Shown here: positions 1 through 8,348 of the stretch, piece after piece
How positions within the stretch are numbered: the stretch's first letter is position 1
Layout of the letters: each line of letters begins with the position of its first letter
Origin: Youngiibacter fragilis 232.1
Lineage (GTDB): Bacteria; Bacillota; Clostridia; Clostridiales; Clostridiaceae
Length of the DNA stretch: 32,156 bases
Direction: 5' to 3'
NCBI RefSeq assembly: GCF_000495435.3
Contig: NZ_AXUN02000217.1
Location: 1 to 32,156, forward strand
The notes under the pieces: model-generated
Databases searched by the model: none
Seen by the model: only the letters and a program-made list of their open reading frames with translations
Told to the model about the DNA's origin: nothing
Made by a program: the position numbers and the translations under genes

Positions 1-14
1 TTCTTTCCTAATAA

Positions 15-23
15 ATTATACCA
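15..23 (-). promoter_or_regulatory. Candidate extended -10 promoter reading off the left edge
   Basis: On the minus strand the sequence reads TGGTATAAT, a perfect -10 with an upstream TG extension. There is no good -35 at 17 nt. It would drive a gene lying to the left of the window. Nothing else recognisable is present in positions 1-150. Confidence 0.35.
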
Positions 24-150
24 TGCAAAATGTGCAACAAAATAAATGATTTCAGTGTGAAGACAAGTTTATGAATAATTCCCTGCAGAGCAGACATATG
101 TTCCGCGATAAAAGATTCACTTTTAAGGTCAGCACGTAACTGCTCCTGTT

Positions 151-807
151 TCAGTATATTAACGGAATCAGCCTCTTTGTCCTTCTCATGTATTCAAGGT
201 ATTCTTCCCCAAACTCACTTATCAGCATCTTTTCCTCCTCATCAATCCGTTTAATGAGAAAAATCAGCACAATCACGACCAGCACAAATGTAAGAATACT
301 TCCCATGGCAATGCCGATGCCTGAAAGAGAAATGATGTAGCTAAGATATCCGGGATGACGGACAATCCGATACAGCCCGCCAGTCACAAGCCTCTGCTCG
401 GGCTTTACGCCAAGCCTTACAGTGTATGATCCCTTCAGCTGGAGCATCGAGATCGCCTGAACCGTTATACCGGTTGCAAACAACACCAGTCCTCCAAAGG
501 ATACCAGGCCCCCTCTTGCAATGGGACCGTCAAAGCTTGAGTATTCCCAAGGCGGGACTATTATTAGCCACGGAATCGAAATAATTGAAACGACCAGAAC
601 TATAGCCCTTTGCCCCTTGTCATACTTCGTTTCCTTCCCTTGCCTTCTTCCTATGAAGGTCACAATCCACCAGAGGTTCCATAGTACAAGATAAGCTATC
701 CCTGCCGGATCCCTCAGGAAATAATTCCATTTTCCGGCAATGGCTATAATGAGGCTAGTCAGAACCAAATAGACTATTCTTCCCGATATCTCCAAAATAA
801 GCTTCAT
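151..807 (-). CDS. Isoprenylcysteine carboxyl methyltransferase (ICMT/PEMT)-family membrane protein
   Basis: A 218-residue integral membrane protein with about five hydrophobic segments. The C-terminal half carries the family signature: a GLYRIVRHPGYLSY stretch (around residues 144-157) followed by a hydrophobic hairpin and a charged RIDEEEKMLISEFGEEYLEY segment, which in ICMT/PEMT-type enzymes forms the SAM-binding pocket. Bacterial members are SAM-dependent methyltransferases of mostly unknown substrate; prenylated proteins are not expected here, so a lipid or other hydrophobic acceptor is more likely (inference). It lies downstream of ftsH, separated by a hairpin. The ribosome binding site is only moderate (GGGAG about 10 nt upstream of the ATG). 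Family assignment is good, function is not known. Confidence 0.8.
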   Translation of the reverse strand: MKLILEISGRIVYLVLTSLIIAIAGKWNYFLRDPAGIAYLVLWNLWWIVTFIGRRQGKETKYDKGQRAIVLVVSIISIPWLIIVPPWEYSSFDGPIARGGLVSFGGLVLFATGITVQAISMLQLKGSYTVRLGVKPEQRLVTGGLYRIVRHPGYLSYIISLSGIGIAMGSILTFVLVVIVLIFLIKRIDEEEKMLISEFGEEYLEYMRRTKRLIPLIY

Positions 808-862
808 GGGATCACAGCTCCCGACTTAAGTTTTCATTTATTCCTGTTGGATGATATATGAA

Positions 863-902
863 AGGATGGAACGTGTTCCTTCTCAGGAACAGGCTCCATC
901 CT
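863..902 (-). terminator. Hairpin terminator downstream of ftsH
   Basis: Outer arms AGGATGGA/TCCATCCT enclose an inner GTTCC/GGAAC stem. On the minus strand the hairpin is followed by TTCATATAT, a weak U-tract. It sits between ftsH and the methyltransferase-like gene, so it probably terminates or attenuates ftsH transcripts. Confidence 0.6.
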
Positions 903-909
903 AATTTCA

Positions 910-2856
910 TCATGCTTCCGCAATCGGTCCTGCACCAGTCAGGTCCTTGACCGCAGGCCTTTCTTCAGGCTTGCTGTCATTCTTCTTCATTTCCTTTTTC
1001 GCCTGAGCATCAGATGGCTGCTCCGTCTTTTCAGGAAGCTTGCCGGTTGTGAACAGTGACTCAAATTCGTCAGCCTCGATCTTTTCCTTCTCAAGCAGTG
1101 TCTGGGCTACCAGATGAAGCTTGTCAAGATTTTCTGAAAGAAGCTGCTCAGCCTTTTCGTATGCCTTGTCAACAAGTTTCTTGACCTCATCATCAATGAT
1201 CTGGCCGGTCTTCTCGCTGAAGCTCTTTGACTTGGAGAAGTCTCTTCCGATGAATACCTCTTCTCCCTCGCCGTATGATATTGTACCTACGACATCACTC
1301 ATTCCGTAATCAATTACCATTGACCTGGCAATCTTGGAGACCCTGTCGATATCATTCTTTGCTCCGGTTGAAATGTCATGGATGATAAGCTTCTCCGCTA
1401 CTCTTCCGCCCAGAAGGGATACCATCATCTGTTCGAGCCTGGTCTTCGACATGTAGCTCCTGTCCTCTGAAGGAAGGTGCATTGTATAGCCTCCGGCCAT
1501 TCCTCTCGGTATTATGCTTATCTGATGTACCGGGTCAAGGTCAGGCATGAGCCTTCCAATTATGGCATGTCCCGCCTCATGGTATGCGGTAAGCTTTCTT
1601 TCCTTCTCGGATACAACCCTTGATTTCTTTTCAGTTCCTGCGATTACCCTTGTTATGGCCTCTTCCATCTCAACCATGGTGATGAACTTCCTGCCTGCCC
1701 TGACTGCCAGCAGTGCAGCTTCGTTAGCCAGGTTCTCAAGGTCAGCACCCGTGAAACCAGAGGTCATCTTTGCAAGCACATCAAGCTTTATGTCATCTGC
1801 AAGCGGTTTGTTCCTCACATGTACCTTCAGTATCTCTTCTCGACCCTTGACATCGGGGAAACCTACAACTATCTGCCTGTCAAACCTTCCCGGCCTTAGC
1901 AGCGCTGTATCGAGTATGTCAGGTCTGTTGGTCGCAGCGACCATTATGATACCTTCATTGATCCCGAATCCATCCATCTCGACTAGAAGCTGATTGAGCG
2001 TCTGCTCCCTCTCGTCGTGTCCGCCGCCGAGGCCAGCTCCCCTCTTTCTTCCGACTGCATCGATCTCATCTATGAAGATTATGCAGGGTGAGTTCTTCTT
2101 GGCCTGGTCGAACATGTCCCTTACCCTTGAAGCACCGACACCGACGAACATCTCGACGAAGTCAGAACCTGAAATACTGAAGAACGGAACTCCAGCTTCC
2201 CCGGCAACTGCCTTCGCAAGGAGTGTCTTTCCTGTTCCGGGAGGTCCTACAAGGAGTATTCCCTTAGGTATCCTTGCACCAAGGTCGATATATTTCTTCG
2301 GGTTCTTCAGGAAATCCACGACCTCCTGAAGTTCGTACTTTTCTTCTTCAGCTCCTGCTACATCCTTGAAGGTAACGCTCTTGTTTTCGGGATTGGCCAT
2401 CTTTGCCCTGCTTTTTCCGAAATTCATCACATTCCTGTTTCCTCCGCCGCCACCGTTCTGCTGGTTCTGCTGGTTCATGAAGAAGAACAGGAATCCGATT
2501 ACGATGAGTATTCCACCGAGCGGCAGGATTATCGACCACATGTCATTGGTCTGCACCGGGTTATATTTTTCAATGACATCATCCCTGCCTTCCTCAGCAA
2601 GGAAGCTGTCCAGCCTTTCAGCTGATGCTACTGTAGTAAACTCGGTCCCATCCTGAAGCACTCCTCTGATGGTCATGCCGTCATCCCTGACTTCTATCTC
2701 CTTGACGTTCCCAGCCCTGTAATCGGTCTTGAACTTGTCAAAAGACACCTGGTTCAGGTTCTGGTCTGAATTAGAGAAGAGGAAGGAGGCAATCATGAAT
2801 AACAGGAGTATTCCTATCCAGGTGAACCCTGCTGGCATTCTTTGCTTGGTGTTCAT
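910..2856 (-). CDS. ftsH: ATP-dependent zinc metalloprotease FtsH
   Basis: Membrane-anchored AAA+ protease that degrades misfolded and regulatory membrane and cytosolic proteins. From the chosen start (648 aa) it has a transmembrane segment at about 8-28, an extracytoplasmic domain, a second transmembrane segment at about 106-127, a Gln/Gly-rich linker, then the AAA module with Walker A GPPGTGKT (about 204-211), Walker B IIFIDEID, and the second region of homology ending in RPGRFDRQ. The M41 peptidase domain carries the zinc motif HEAGH (about 426-430). I chose ATG at 2856 because GGAG sits 6 nt upstream and the protein then begins [10 protein letters not shown] just before the first membrane helix; a 34-residue longer reading exists but is not family-like. 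Follows hpt after about 146 nt containing a hairpin. Confidence 0.98.
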   Translation of the reverse strand: MNTKQRMPAGFTWIGILLLFMIASFLFSNSDQNLNQVSFDKFKTDYRAGNVKEIEVRDDGMTIRGVLQDGTEFTTVASAERLDSFLAEEGRDDVIEKYNPVQTNDMWSIILPLGGILIVIGFLFFFMNQQNQQNGGGGGNRNVMNFGKSRAKMANPENKSVTFKDVAGAEEEKYELQEVVDFLKNPKKYIDLGARIPKGILLVGPPGTGKTLLAKAVAGEAGVPFFSISGSDFVEMFVGVGASRVRDMFDQAKKNSPCIIFIDEIDAVGRKRGAGLGGGHDEREQTLNQLLVEMDGFGINEGIIMVAATNRPDILDTALLRPGRFDRQIVVGFPDVKGREEILKVHVRNKPLADDIKLDVLAKMTSGFTGADLENLANEAALLAVRAGRKFITMVEMEEAITRVIAGTEKKSRVVSEKERKLTAYHEAGHAIIGRLMPDLDPVHQISIIPRGMAGGYTMHLPSEDRSYMSKTRLEQMMVSLLGGRVAEKLIIHDISTGAKNDIDRVSKIARSMVIDYGMSDVVGTISYGEGEEVFIGRDFSKSKSFSEKTGQIIDDEVKKLVDKAYEKAEQLLSENLDKLHLVAQTLLEKEKIEADEFESLFTTGKLPEKTEQPSDAQAKKEMKKNDSKPEERPAVKDLTGAGPIAEA

Positions 2857-2965
2857 ATCTATCTCCATATGGCCGGGCTTGTACCAGGCCTTCCTTTCGT
2901 AATGGCATTGCTCTAAACAATAGGGTCTGCCTATATTGTAAAATAAAATTGTATCCAATAGAATA

Positions 2966-3001
2966 GGTATTCAGGAATTTTATGTTAACATTCCCTGAAC
3001 C
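2966..3001 (-). terminator. Hairpin between hpt and ftsH
   Basis: On the minus strand TTCAGGGAAT pairs with ATTCCTGAA (one bulged G), flanked by GGT/ACC, followed by TACCTATTCTATT. It is a modest terminator or attenuator that would partly separate ftsH from tilS-hpt. No strong promoter for ftsH was found in the remaining gap. Confidence 0.45.
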
Positions 3002-3002
3002 T

Positions 3003-3545
3003 CTATTTTGTGTATACCTCTTCCTTCAATGAGGCTACATATGGGAGATTCCTGTACCTCTCCGCATAGTCGATGCCATACCCTATTATGAACTCATCAG
3101 GGACATCGAAACCCCTGTACTTAACAGGTATTTCCACCTTCCTTCTCTCCTTCTTGTCGAGAAGGCAGACTATCTCTATCGATGAGGCCTTCCTTGCCCT
3201 GAGGTACTCGACAAGGTATCCCAGCGTAAGCCCTGTATCGATGATGTCTTCAACGATAAGTATGCTCTTCCCCTCGACATCCATGTCAAGGTCCTTGATT
3301 ATCTTTACTACACCAGAGCTCTTCGTATCTGCTCCATAGCTTGAAACTGCCATGAAATCAAGCATTACGGGTATTGTTATCTCCTTCATGAGGTCAGTCA
3401 TGAATACTACCGAACCCTTGAGTATCCCTACAAGAACAAGGTCCCTTCCTGCGTAGTCCTTGCTTATCATCGCACCGAGCTCCCTGCATTTTGCGTTGAG
3501 CTCCTCCTTGCCTATAAGGATTTCCTTAACATCATTTACTATCAT
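3003..3545 (-). CDS. hpt: Hypoxanthine phosphoribosyltransferase
   Basis: Purine-salvage enzyme converting hypoxanthine (and usually guanine) plus PRPP to IMP/GMP. The 180-residue length is typical. The PRPP-binding loop VEDIIDTG lies at residues 98-105, with GILKGSVVF near 40-48 and the C-terminal [17 protein letters not shown] motif that lies near the purine pocket. The gene overlaps the end of tilS by 14 nt, and its ribosome binding site (GGAGG, 6 nt before the ATG) lies inside tilS, so the two are probably translationally coupled. The tilS-hpt-ftsH order is a conserved Firmicutes arrangement, which supports the call. Confidence 0.97.
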   Translation of the reverse strand: MIVNDVKEILIGKEELNAKCRELGAMISKDYAGRDLVLVGILKGSVVFMTDLMKEITIPVMLDFMAVSSYGADTKSSGVVKIIKDLDMDVEGKSILIVEDIIDTGLTLGYLVEYLRARKASSIEIVCLLDKKERRKVEIPVKYRGFDVPDEFIIGYGIDYAERYRNLPYVASLKEEVYTK

Positions 3546-4935
3546 CAGTTTCCTCCTTGAATATGCCTACAGAAAGGACCTTCCGCGTATTGTCCGTCAC
3601 CTTGAAGTCCTCTCCCGTGACCGTGTCTTCTATATAGAATATCTCATCATCCTTTAAGAAAACTAAAAGGTTGTTCCTCAGGTCCCTCTTGATCTTCCTG
3701 TCGATGAAGATATCCTTAACCTTCTTGTAGCCTGTCATGCCCAGCGGCTTAACCCTGTCACCGTGTACCCTGTTCCTGATCTTTACTCTTCTTCCTGTAG
3801 CATCCAGGTCGAAATACCTGCAGCAAGGGTCCTTCCTGTCAGGAATTGAGTCCAGCACCTCAAATTTCACCCTGAGGGTACCAATATAGTAGGTACCCGG
3901 GACATTGTACGACTTCTCCTTGAGGGGGCTCAGGATGCTGGGGTCGATGGCCGTACCCTTACGTCTGATATAAACATCGCCGTAATTGTTGTAGGCTGTG
4001 ATGTCGTCCTTTATGTCGATTATCTTCCCGGTCTCGCCGCCCTGAAGCTTTACTATCTTGTCAACGTGGACCTTCTCAATGTTTACCGTGTCACCCTTAA
4101 CAATCCTTACTGCCGAAAGCACCACCCTGTTCAGTATGGCCTTTTCAAGCCTGAAGGCTTCCTTTCTTATCATGGTCTCGTAGCTCTTCTCAAGGATGTA
4201 CCTGTCAACGGCTTCCTTTGCGCGTCCTTCGATGTATATGCTGTCTTCCTCAAGAAGCTCGGCCATCCTGTAGACAGCAGCTGAAAAGTCCTCATTGAAG
4301 TTCTCCCTGATGTATGGGATTATCACATTCCTCAGCTTGTTCCTGGAGTAGTTGTTCTCCTCATTAGTTGCATCCTTTCTTCCTTCAAGTCCAAGGTCTT
4401 TCAGGTAATCCTCTATCTCCTGTCTTGGAGTCGACAGGAGGGGCCTTATGAAGACATCCCGCCTTGCACTGATTCCGGTGAGTCCGGACAATCCCGTACC
4501 CCTTATGAGGTTCAGAAGCACTGTCTCCCCCTGGTCGTTCAGGTTGTGCGCAGTTGCGCACCTGTTGTAGCCTTCCCTTTCCATTATCTCAGAAAGGAAC
4601 GAATATCTTATTTCCCTGCCTGCAAGTTCAGTTGATACGCCCTTTTCAGCTGCATAGCTGCCAGCATCCTTCCTGAGGCAGTAGAAGGGTATGCCCAACC
4701 TGTCGCATTCAGTTCTGCAGAAATCCTCGTCTGCGTCAGATGCCTCACCTCTCAGCAGATGGTTGATATGGGCAGCACCCACCCTGAGGCCATATTCATC
4801 TTTGAGCTCCATAAGTATATTCAGCATGCATAGCGAATCGCTTCCTCCGGAAAAAGCGGCAAGCACACTGTCATTCTTCTCCAAAAGCCCCTTCTCAATG
4901 CAAAAGGCTTCGACCTTTTCCCTGAGCGTCGCCAT
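3532..4935 (-). CDS. tilS: tRNA(Ile)-lysidine synthetase TilS
   Basis: Modifies the wobble cytidine of the AUA-reading tRNA-Ile to lysidine using lysine and ATP, which sets both its charging and its codon specificity. At 467 residues it is the long form. The N-terminal PP-loop ATPase has SGGSDS at residues 29-34, followed by HINHLLRG and [25 protein letters not shown], standard for the catalytic domain. The C-terminal part carries a TilS-C-like region ([27 protein letters not shown]). The start has a full-consensus GGAGGTGA site 7 nt upstream. The gene begins 16 nt after the methyltransferase stop and overlaps hpt. This modification matches the frequent AUA codons seen in the neighbouring genes. 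Confidence 0.97.
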   Translation of the reverse strand: MATLREKVEAFCIEKGLLEKNDSVLAAFSGGSDSLCMLNILMELKDEYGLRVGAAHINHLLRGEASDADEDFCRTECDRLGIPFYCLRKDAGSYAAEKGVSTELAGREIRYSFLSEIMEREGYNRCATAHNLNDQGETVLLNLIRGTGLSGLTGISARRDVFIRPLLSTPRQEIEDYLKDLGLEGRKDATNEENNYSRNKLRNVIIPYIRENFNEDFSAAVYRMAELLEEDSIYIEGRAKEAVDRYILEKSYETMIRKEAFRLEKAILNRVVLSAVRIVKGDTVNIEKVHVDKIVKLQGGETGKIIDIKDDITAYNNYGDVYIRRKGTAIDPSILSPLKEKSYNVPGTYYIGTLRVKFEVLDSIPDRKDPCCRYFDLDATGRRVKIRNRVHGDRVKPLGMTGYKKVKDIFIDRKIKRDLRNNLLVFLKDDEIFYIEDTVTGEDFKVTDNTRKVLSVGIFKEETDDSK

Positions 4936-4951
4936 ATGAGGTCACCTCCAG

Positions 4952-5695
4952 TCATTTCTTCCTTATAAGATAAAAGACGTAGCCGTATTCGTCCGAATGA
5001 TCCCGGTACATCCTGATCTCTTCCATTTCACCATCAAGTACCGCCAGCTTTTCCGGCATCCCCTGATATTTAGCCTTAAGCTCGTTTATCCTTGACTCCA
5101 TGGGATTGTAGTAGCTTTCCCACCAGTCAGATTCCGGCAGTATGAACATCTCAACAATCTCATAGCCTTCCTCTTCGATATACTTCCTGTTCTCATCCAT
5201 GTGCTTCATCCCCGGATACCCTTTGCTCCAGAACTCCCTTGCTTCATCTGACTCACGTTCAGTGATCCAGGAAAGCTCTGTGAGGCCCATGAAGCCATCT
5301 TCCCTGAGCAATCTCTTCCAGGACCTGAGAGCGTTCCGAAAGCCCATAATGTAGGCTGAGCCTTCAGCCCAGACAAGGTCAAAGTGCTCATTCGGAAACG
5401 GCATGTCGAACATGGATACCTTGAGGGGTTCTATGCGGTCAAGCACCCTTGCATTATCCGCCCGCTTTACAAGTTCATCCAGAAATGGCTCATGGGTATC
5501 AACCGCCATAACCTTCACATCCCTGAGAGCCTTAGCTATAGTGATTGTCTGGTCTCCCGGACCACAGCCGATATCAAGGACAACAGGTTCTTCACCAGTA
5601 AGGATCACCTTCTTCAGCGCCCGTTCTGTAGACTCCTCACTTCCCGGAGCCTCCCTCTTAAGCCCTGAATGCACTTCCCAAAACAATTCTTCCAT
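4952..5695 (-). CDS. Class I SAM-dependent methyltransferase
   Basis: A 247-residue Rossmann-fold methyltransferase. Motif I is VVLDIGCGPGDQ (near residues 39-50), followed by an acidic end of strand 2 (VMAVDTHEPF) and HFDLVWAEGSAYIMGF as motif II/post-II. This resembles ubiquinone/menaquinone-type small-molecule methyltransferases, but the substrate cannot be read. I chose ATG at 5695 over the TTG start 24 nt upstream: AGGAG precedes it by 11 nt and the protein begins MEELFWEVHSGL as in relatives. It is 16 nt upstream of tilS and probably co-transcribed with it from the promoter at 5749-5777. It lies next to, but apparently not inside, the homocysteine operon. Confidence 0.85.
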   Translation of the reverse strand: MEELFWEVHSGLKREAPGSEESTERALKKVILTGEEPVVLDIGCGPGDQTITIAKALRDVKVMAVDTHEPFLDELVKRADNARVLDRIEPLKVSMFDMPFPNEHFDLVWAEGSAYIMGFRNALRSWKRLLREDGFMGLTELSWITERESDEAREFWSKGYPGMKHMDENRKYIEEEGYEIVEMFILPESDWWESYYNPMESRINELKAKYQGMPEKLAVLDGEMEEIRMYRDHSDEYGYVFYLIRKK

Positions 5696-5748
5696 TATAT
5701 ATCTAACTCCTGTTTTCAATGATTCCCAAGAAACAGCGCCCTACCTCA

Positions 5749-5777
5749 ATCTTACATTCTTTTGATTCTCAATGCAA
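5749..5777 (-). promoter_or_regulatory. Sigma-70-type promoter for the methyltransferase-tilS-hpt unit
   Basis: On the minus strand, -35 TTGCAT (5772-5777) and -10 TAAGAT (5749-5754) are separated by exactly 17 nt, giving a leader of roughly 47 nt before the ATG at 5695. Confidence 0.5.
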
Positions 5778-5790
5778 CGGAAGTAAAGAT

Positions 5791-5824
5791 GGTGCCCTAA
5801 GCAGCCTATGGCCGCACAGGCACC
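5791..5824 (-). terminator. Hairpin terminator overlapping the 3' end of the UPF0280 gene
   Basis: On the minus strand outer arms GGTGCC/GGCACC and inner arms GCGGCC/GGCTGC (one G-U) form a long hairpin spanning the stop codon, followed by ATCTTTACTT. It probably ends the homocysteine operon transcript just upstream of the next promoter. Confidence 0.5.
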
Positions 5825-6525
5825 ACCTTAATATCTCCCCAGAATCCAATCCTTGGACCTATCACCGCAACTGCACCGATGACCCCATCAATACCTGACG
5901 CAAAATCGAGAGCTCCCTGTATGTCTTCCTCAGCGCTTATCCTGTTGGCTGTGGCAGTAGCGACTGCATCAGCCAGCAGGGTATCCTTTGCGACTATGAC
6001 AACTGCATCAGCTTTTCCGAAGCTCAGGGAGTGGCCGACAGTTCCTGAGGACGTGCAGATGCCAAGCGGCGTGTCACAGGATCTCACCTCCAGTGCGATC
6101 CTTCCGGACAGCACTGAATCTCCGGCATAGATAAGGACCCTGATATCCCTTGAGCTTCTTACATACAGGTCTCCGCCATTCTCAATGATCAGGTCACCAC
6201 ACTCAGGATGCAAGTCTGCAAGGTATTCAGCTACAGCTCCCGCAACGGCAGCCATGGGACCTACCCCGGCCTTTTCAGATACCCTCTTCATATGCGAAAC
6301 CACCTTTTCCTCATCATCCTTTTCAGCTATCGGAGCGAGGCTTGTGAGGAATTCCGGTTCCATTTGGATATGGCTTTTCAGCAACTTCCTTAACTCAGAA
6401 AGCTCCTGCTCTATACCCTCGAGCTCTCCGCTGTACTGTATGTCAAGGTCTGACTCCTCGTCGATTACTGTCATCCGCCTGAGGTCAGATCCCATTATCC
6501 CCCTGTAGGACCTCTCCTCGTACAC
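5806..6525 (-). CDS. UPF0280 (COG2122) protein, ApbE-like, of the homocysteine synthesis set
   Basis: A 239-residue member of COG2122, a family distantly related to ApbE flavin transferases and found with COG1900 and NIL-ferredoxin genes. In methanogens the family has been implicated in sulfur (persulfide) handling for cysteine and homocysteine synthesis; here that role is inferred from context. Visible features are the YEERSYRG start typical of the family, a Gly/Ala-rich AVAGAVAEYLADL segment, IENGGDLYV, and CDTPLGICTSSGTVGHSLSFGKADAV, which resembles the ApbE nucleotide-handling region and contains two cysteines. I chose GTG at 6525 (GGGGG 7 nt upstream); TTG at 6531 overlapping the previous stop is the alternative. 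The longer upstream reading lies inside the ferredoxin gene and is not supported. Confidence 0.85.
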   Translation of the reverse strand: MYEERSYRGIMGSDLRRMTVIDEESDLDIQYSGELEGIEQELSELRKLLKSHIQMEPEFLTSLAPIAEKDDEEKVVSHMKRVSEKAGVGPMAAVAGAVAEYLADLHPECGDLIIENGGDLYVRSSRDIRVLIYAGDSVLSGRIALEVRSCDTPLGICTSSGTVGHSLSFGKADAVVIVAKDTLLADAVATATANRISAEEDIQGALDFASGIDGVIGAVAVIGPRIGFWGDIKVVPVRP

Positions 6526-6527
6526 AG

Positions 6528-6950
6528 TCAAGCCCCCAGCTCTTCGTATAGTCCGTGGGTAATTGCCCTTGTCGGGCACACAGGTATGCACTGGTTGCAG
6601 CCTATGCATTTTCCGGCGTCATAGCTAAGCTTCCAATCCGGTCCTGAGATGGACAGCGCATTAATCGCGCATACCGAGGTGCAGAGGCCGCAGTCATTGC
6701 AAAGTGTTTCGCTAACAACTATCCCCGACGGTGCCATGTCGCACTCTATCCCAAGTGACCTTACGTAGTCCATGGCATCTGAGATGTTGCCTGCCTTTCC
6801 CTCGATATCGTACAGGATGATCCCTATGAGGTTGTAATCAATCTCAGCTTTCAGTATGTTGAACTTCAAGTCGAACTTCTTGACTAGCTGGTATGTTACT
6901 GGCGTATTCGTAACATTTGGCGGAAACTTCATGAAAAGCTTCGTCTTCAT
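6528..6950 (-). CDS. NIL domain plus 2[4Fe-4S] ferredoxin protein
   Basis: A 140-residue protein with two parts. Residues 1-75 form a NIL (ACT-like) domain of the kind also found at the end of methionine ABC-transporter ATPases. Residues 83-130 form a bacterial ferredoxin domain with two full cluster motifs, CNDCGLCTSVC and CIGCNQCIPVCP. With COG1900 this architecture matches the MA1822-type partner of archaeal homocysteine synthesis, where it is thought to supply electrons. The ATG overlaps the previous stop (ATGA) and uses a GGAGG site inside that gene, so translation is probably coupled. The UPF0280 start follows within 2 nt. Confidence 0.9.
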   Translation of the reverse strand: MKTKLFMKFPPNVTNTPVTYQLVKKFDLKFNILKAEIDYNLIGIILYDIEGKAGNISDAMDYVRSLGIECDMAPSGIVVSETLCNDCGLCTSVCAINALSISGPDWKLSYDAGKCIGCNQCIPVCPTRAITHGLYEELGA

Positions 6951-8116
6951 CTCCTTACCTCCTCAGGGTCCTTCATGGCCTTCACCACAGCATCCTTCTT
7001 AAAGTATCTTACAGGCTCCTCAAGCAGGAATTCGCCTTCAAGTATCAGCTTCTTGAGGTTCTCGGCGATCTCCCTTGCCTTCCTGATGCTTGAGGTCGGT
7101 GATGTCTTGACTTCCTTACCATCTATTTCCACCTTACCGCTTTGAAGCTCTTCATACGTCACAGTCCTCACAACAGGCTTTGACCGGCTCTGTACCGAGT
7201 AGTCCACTATATTGGTGGTTATGTCCCTGTTCGCAACAGCACAGGCCCTTAGGATATCCATATCTATCACCGGGATTGGTATCCCGATCCCTACGTTGAG
7301 CGATGTACCATACCCCTTGAACACTGCAGGGTTGATATATTTCGTATCCATTTCCCTGAGCTCTCCAACAACAGCCAGCGTTGCACCTGGAGCCACAGGA
7401 GTCCCGTTTTCTCTCTTTGGCGCAGATGTCTTGCACTGGGTCCCATTCCAGGCGACATAGCCAATTGCACCACCAACCAATATCCTTGTCCCTACACCTA
7501 TGGTTCTGAGTCCCGGGTCCTTAAGCAGCGGACTCAGCTCCCCGCTTGTCGAATAGGTCACGTTGCCTGTCTTTGGCAGGAGAGTTCCCATATATGTGTG
7601 CAAAGACTTTCCTGATGTGTTCGTTGCCGCTGAATAGTTCTGGTATGCATTCCTCGGATTGTAAAGGTACGCTTCATTGAGGTCGGAGAGGGTAAGCTTT
7701 GTCCTAACGCTCCTCGCAGGATAGCAGTCAGTTCCCTTTCCATGGGCTTCAAGAACCACTTCCTTGCCGTCTATGAGGTCGCATATGACATGGGCTCCGC
7801 CATATTCGTAGCCCTTGTCCTCTGACTCCGCTGTAGCTCCGATATAGGTATCGACAGCTGCAAGTCCGCCATAGGCCTCCACTCCATTCAGACTGATCTT
7901 CTCCATCCTAATTGGCGGGTCGGAATGCCCGAAGTTGAGGAATGCCCCTGATGAGCACATGGGACCGAATGTGCCTGTAGTGACAACATCAACCTTATCA
8001 TATGCTTTCTCAAGCCCCACCTCATCCACAAGGGCTATGAGCTCCTCAGCGGTACATACGACGACAGTGCCTGATTTTATCTTTTCATTGATTTCATTGA
8101 AAGACCTTTCCTTCAT
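6947..8116 (-). CDS. COG1900/DUF39 homocysteine biosynthesis protein
   Basis: A 389-residue protein of the DUF39 family. In methanogens this family with its ferredoxin partner makes homocysteine from aspartate semialdehyde and sulfide, bypassing O-acylhomoserine. Two conserved cysteines stand out: Cys54 in GTFGPMCSSGAFLNFGH and Cys131 in GKGTDCYPARS. As I recall, these are the positions considered important in the archaeal homologue; that should be checked. The middle part is Gly-rich (GVGTRILVGGAIGYVAWNGTQC). Start chosen at ATG 8116 with GGAGG 5 nt upstream; a 19-residue longer reading runs into the promoter region. First gene of a three-gene overlapping operon. No acylhomoserine sulfhydrylase is visible nearby. 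Confidence 0.9.
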   Translation of the reverse strand: MKERSFNEINEKIKSGTVVVCTAEELIALVDEVGLEKAYDKVDVVTTGTFGPMCSSGAFLNFGHSDPPIRMEKISLNGVEAYGGLAAVDTYIGATAESEDKGYEYGGAHVICDLIDGKEVVLEAHGKGTDCYPARSVRTKLTLSDLNEAYLYNPRNAYQNYSAATNTSGKSLHTYMGTLLPKTGNVTYSTSGELSPLLKDPGLRTIGVGTRILVGGAIGYVAWNGTQCKTSAPKRENGTPVAPGATLAVVGELREMDTKYINPAVFKGYGTSLNVGIGIPIPVIDMDILRACAVANRDITTNIVDYSVQSRSKPVVRTVTYEELQSGKVEIDGKEVKTSPTSSIRKAREIAENLKKLILEGEFLLEEPVRYFKKDAVVKAMKDPEEVRR

Positions 8117-8171
8117 AAGCGCCTCCTGCCGGATACCGGTAAATATGGGTACCCGAAATCCAATTGATAAC

Positions 8172-8201
8172 ATTATAGGCTCCCATATTCCAAGCTGTCA
8201 A
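8172..8201 (-). promoter_or_regulatory. Consensus sigma-70 promoter of the homocysteine operon
   Basis: On the minus strand, TTGACA (8196-8201) and TATAAT (8172-8177) are both perfect, with an 18-nt spacer. The predicted leader to the ATG at 8116 is about 50 nt. I saw no recognisable SAM or T-box riboswitch in so short a leader. Confidence 0.85.
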
Positions 8202-8303
8202 CGCATAGAGCCTTTTAGTGATTTTTAGTCACCCAACCACACAACAATTTGATAATTTATCATCCAACGCAAAATCATGGCAGAATTTATCCGCACAGAA
8301 AAT

Positions 8304-8329
8304 GAGGACTGCCATTCATGGCAGCCCTC
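8304..8329 (-). terminator. Terminator of the acyl-CoA operon
   Basis: On the minus strand GAGG-CTGCC arms (one mismatch) close a six-base loop and are followed by ATTTTCT. It lies about 20 nt after the last CoA-transferase stop. Confidence 0.8.
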
Positions 8330-8348
8330 AGGAGTCACTAAATCAAAT

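Noticed and set aside
1-150. Short minus-strand frame starting GTG near 120 with an AGGAG site
   Set aside because: Only about 29 codons with no recognisable features, likely chance.
1547-2329. Open frames on the plus strand opposite ftsH
   Set aside because: They are antisense shadows of a conserved gene, low in complexity (Ser/Pro rich) and without ribosome binding sites.
5806-6609. Longer N-terminus of the UPF0280 protein
   Set aside because: It extends through the ferredoxin coding region and family members begin at the YEERxYR segment.
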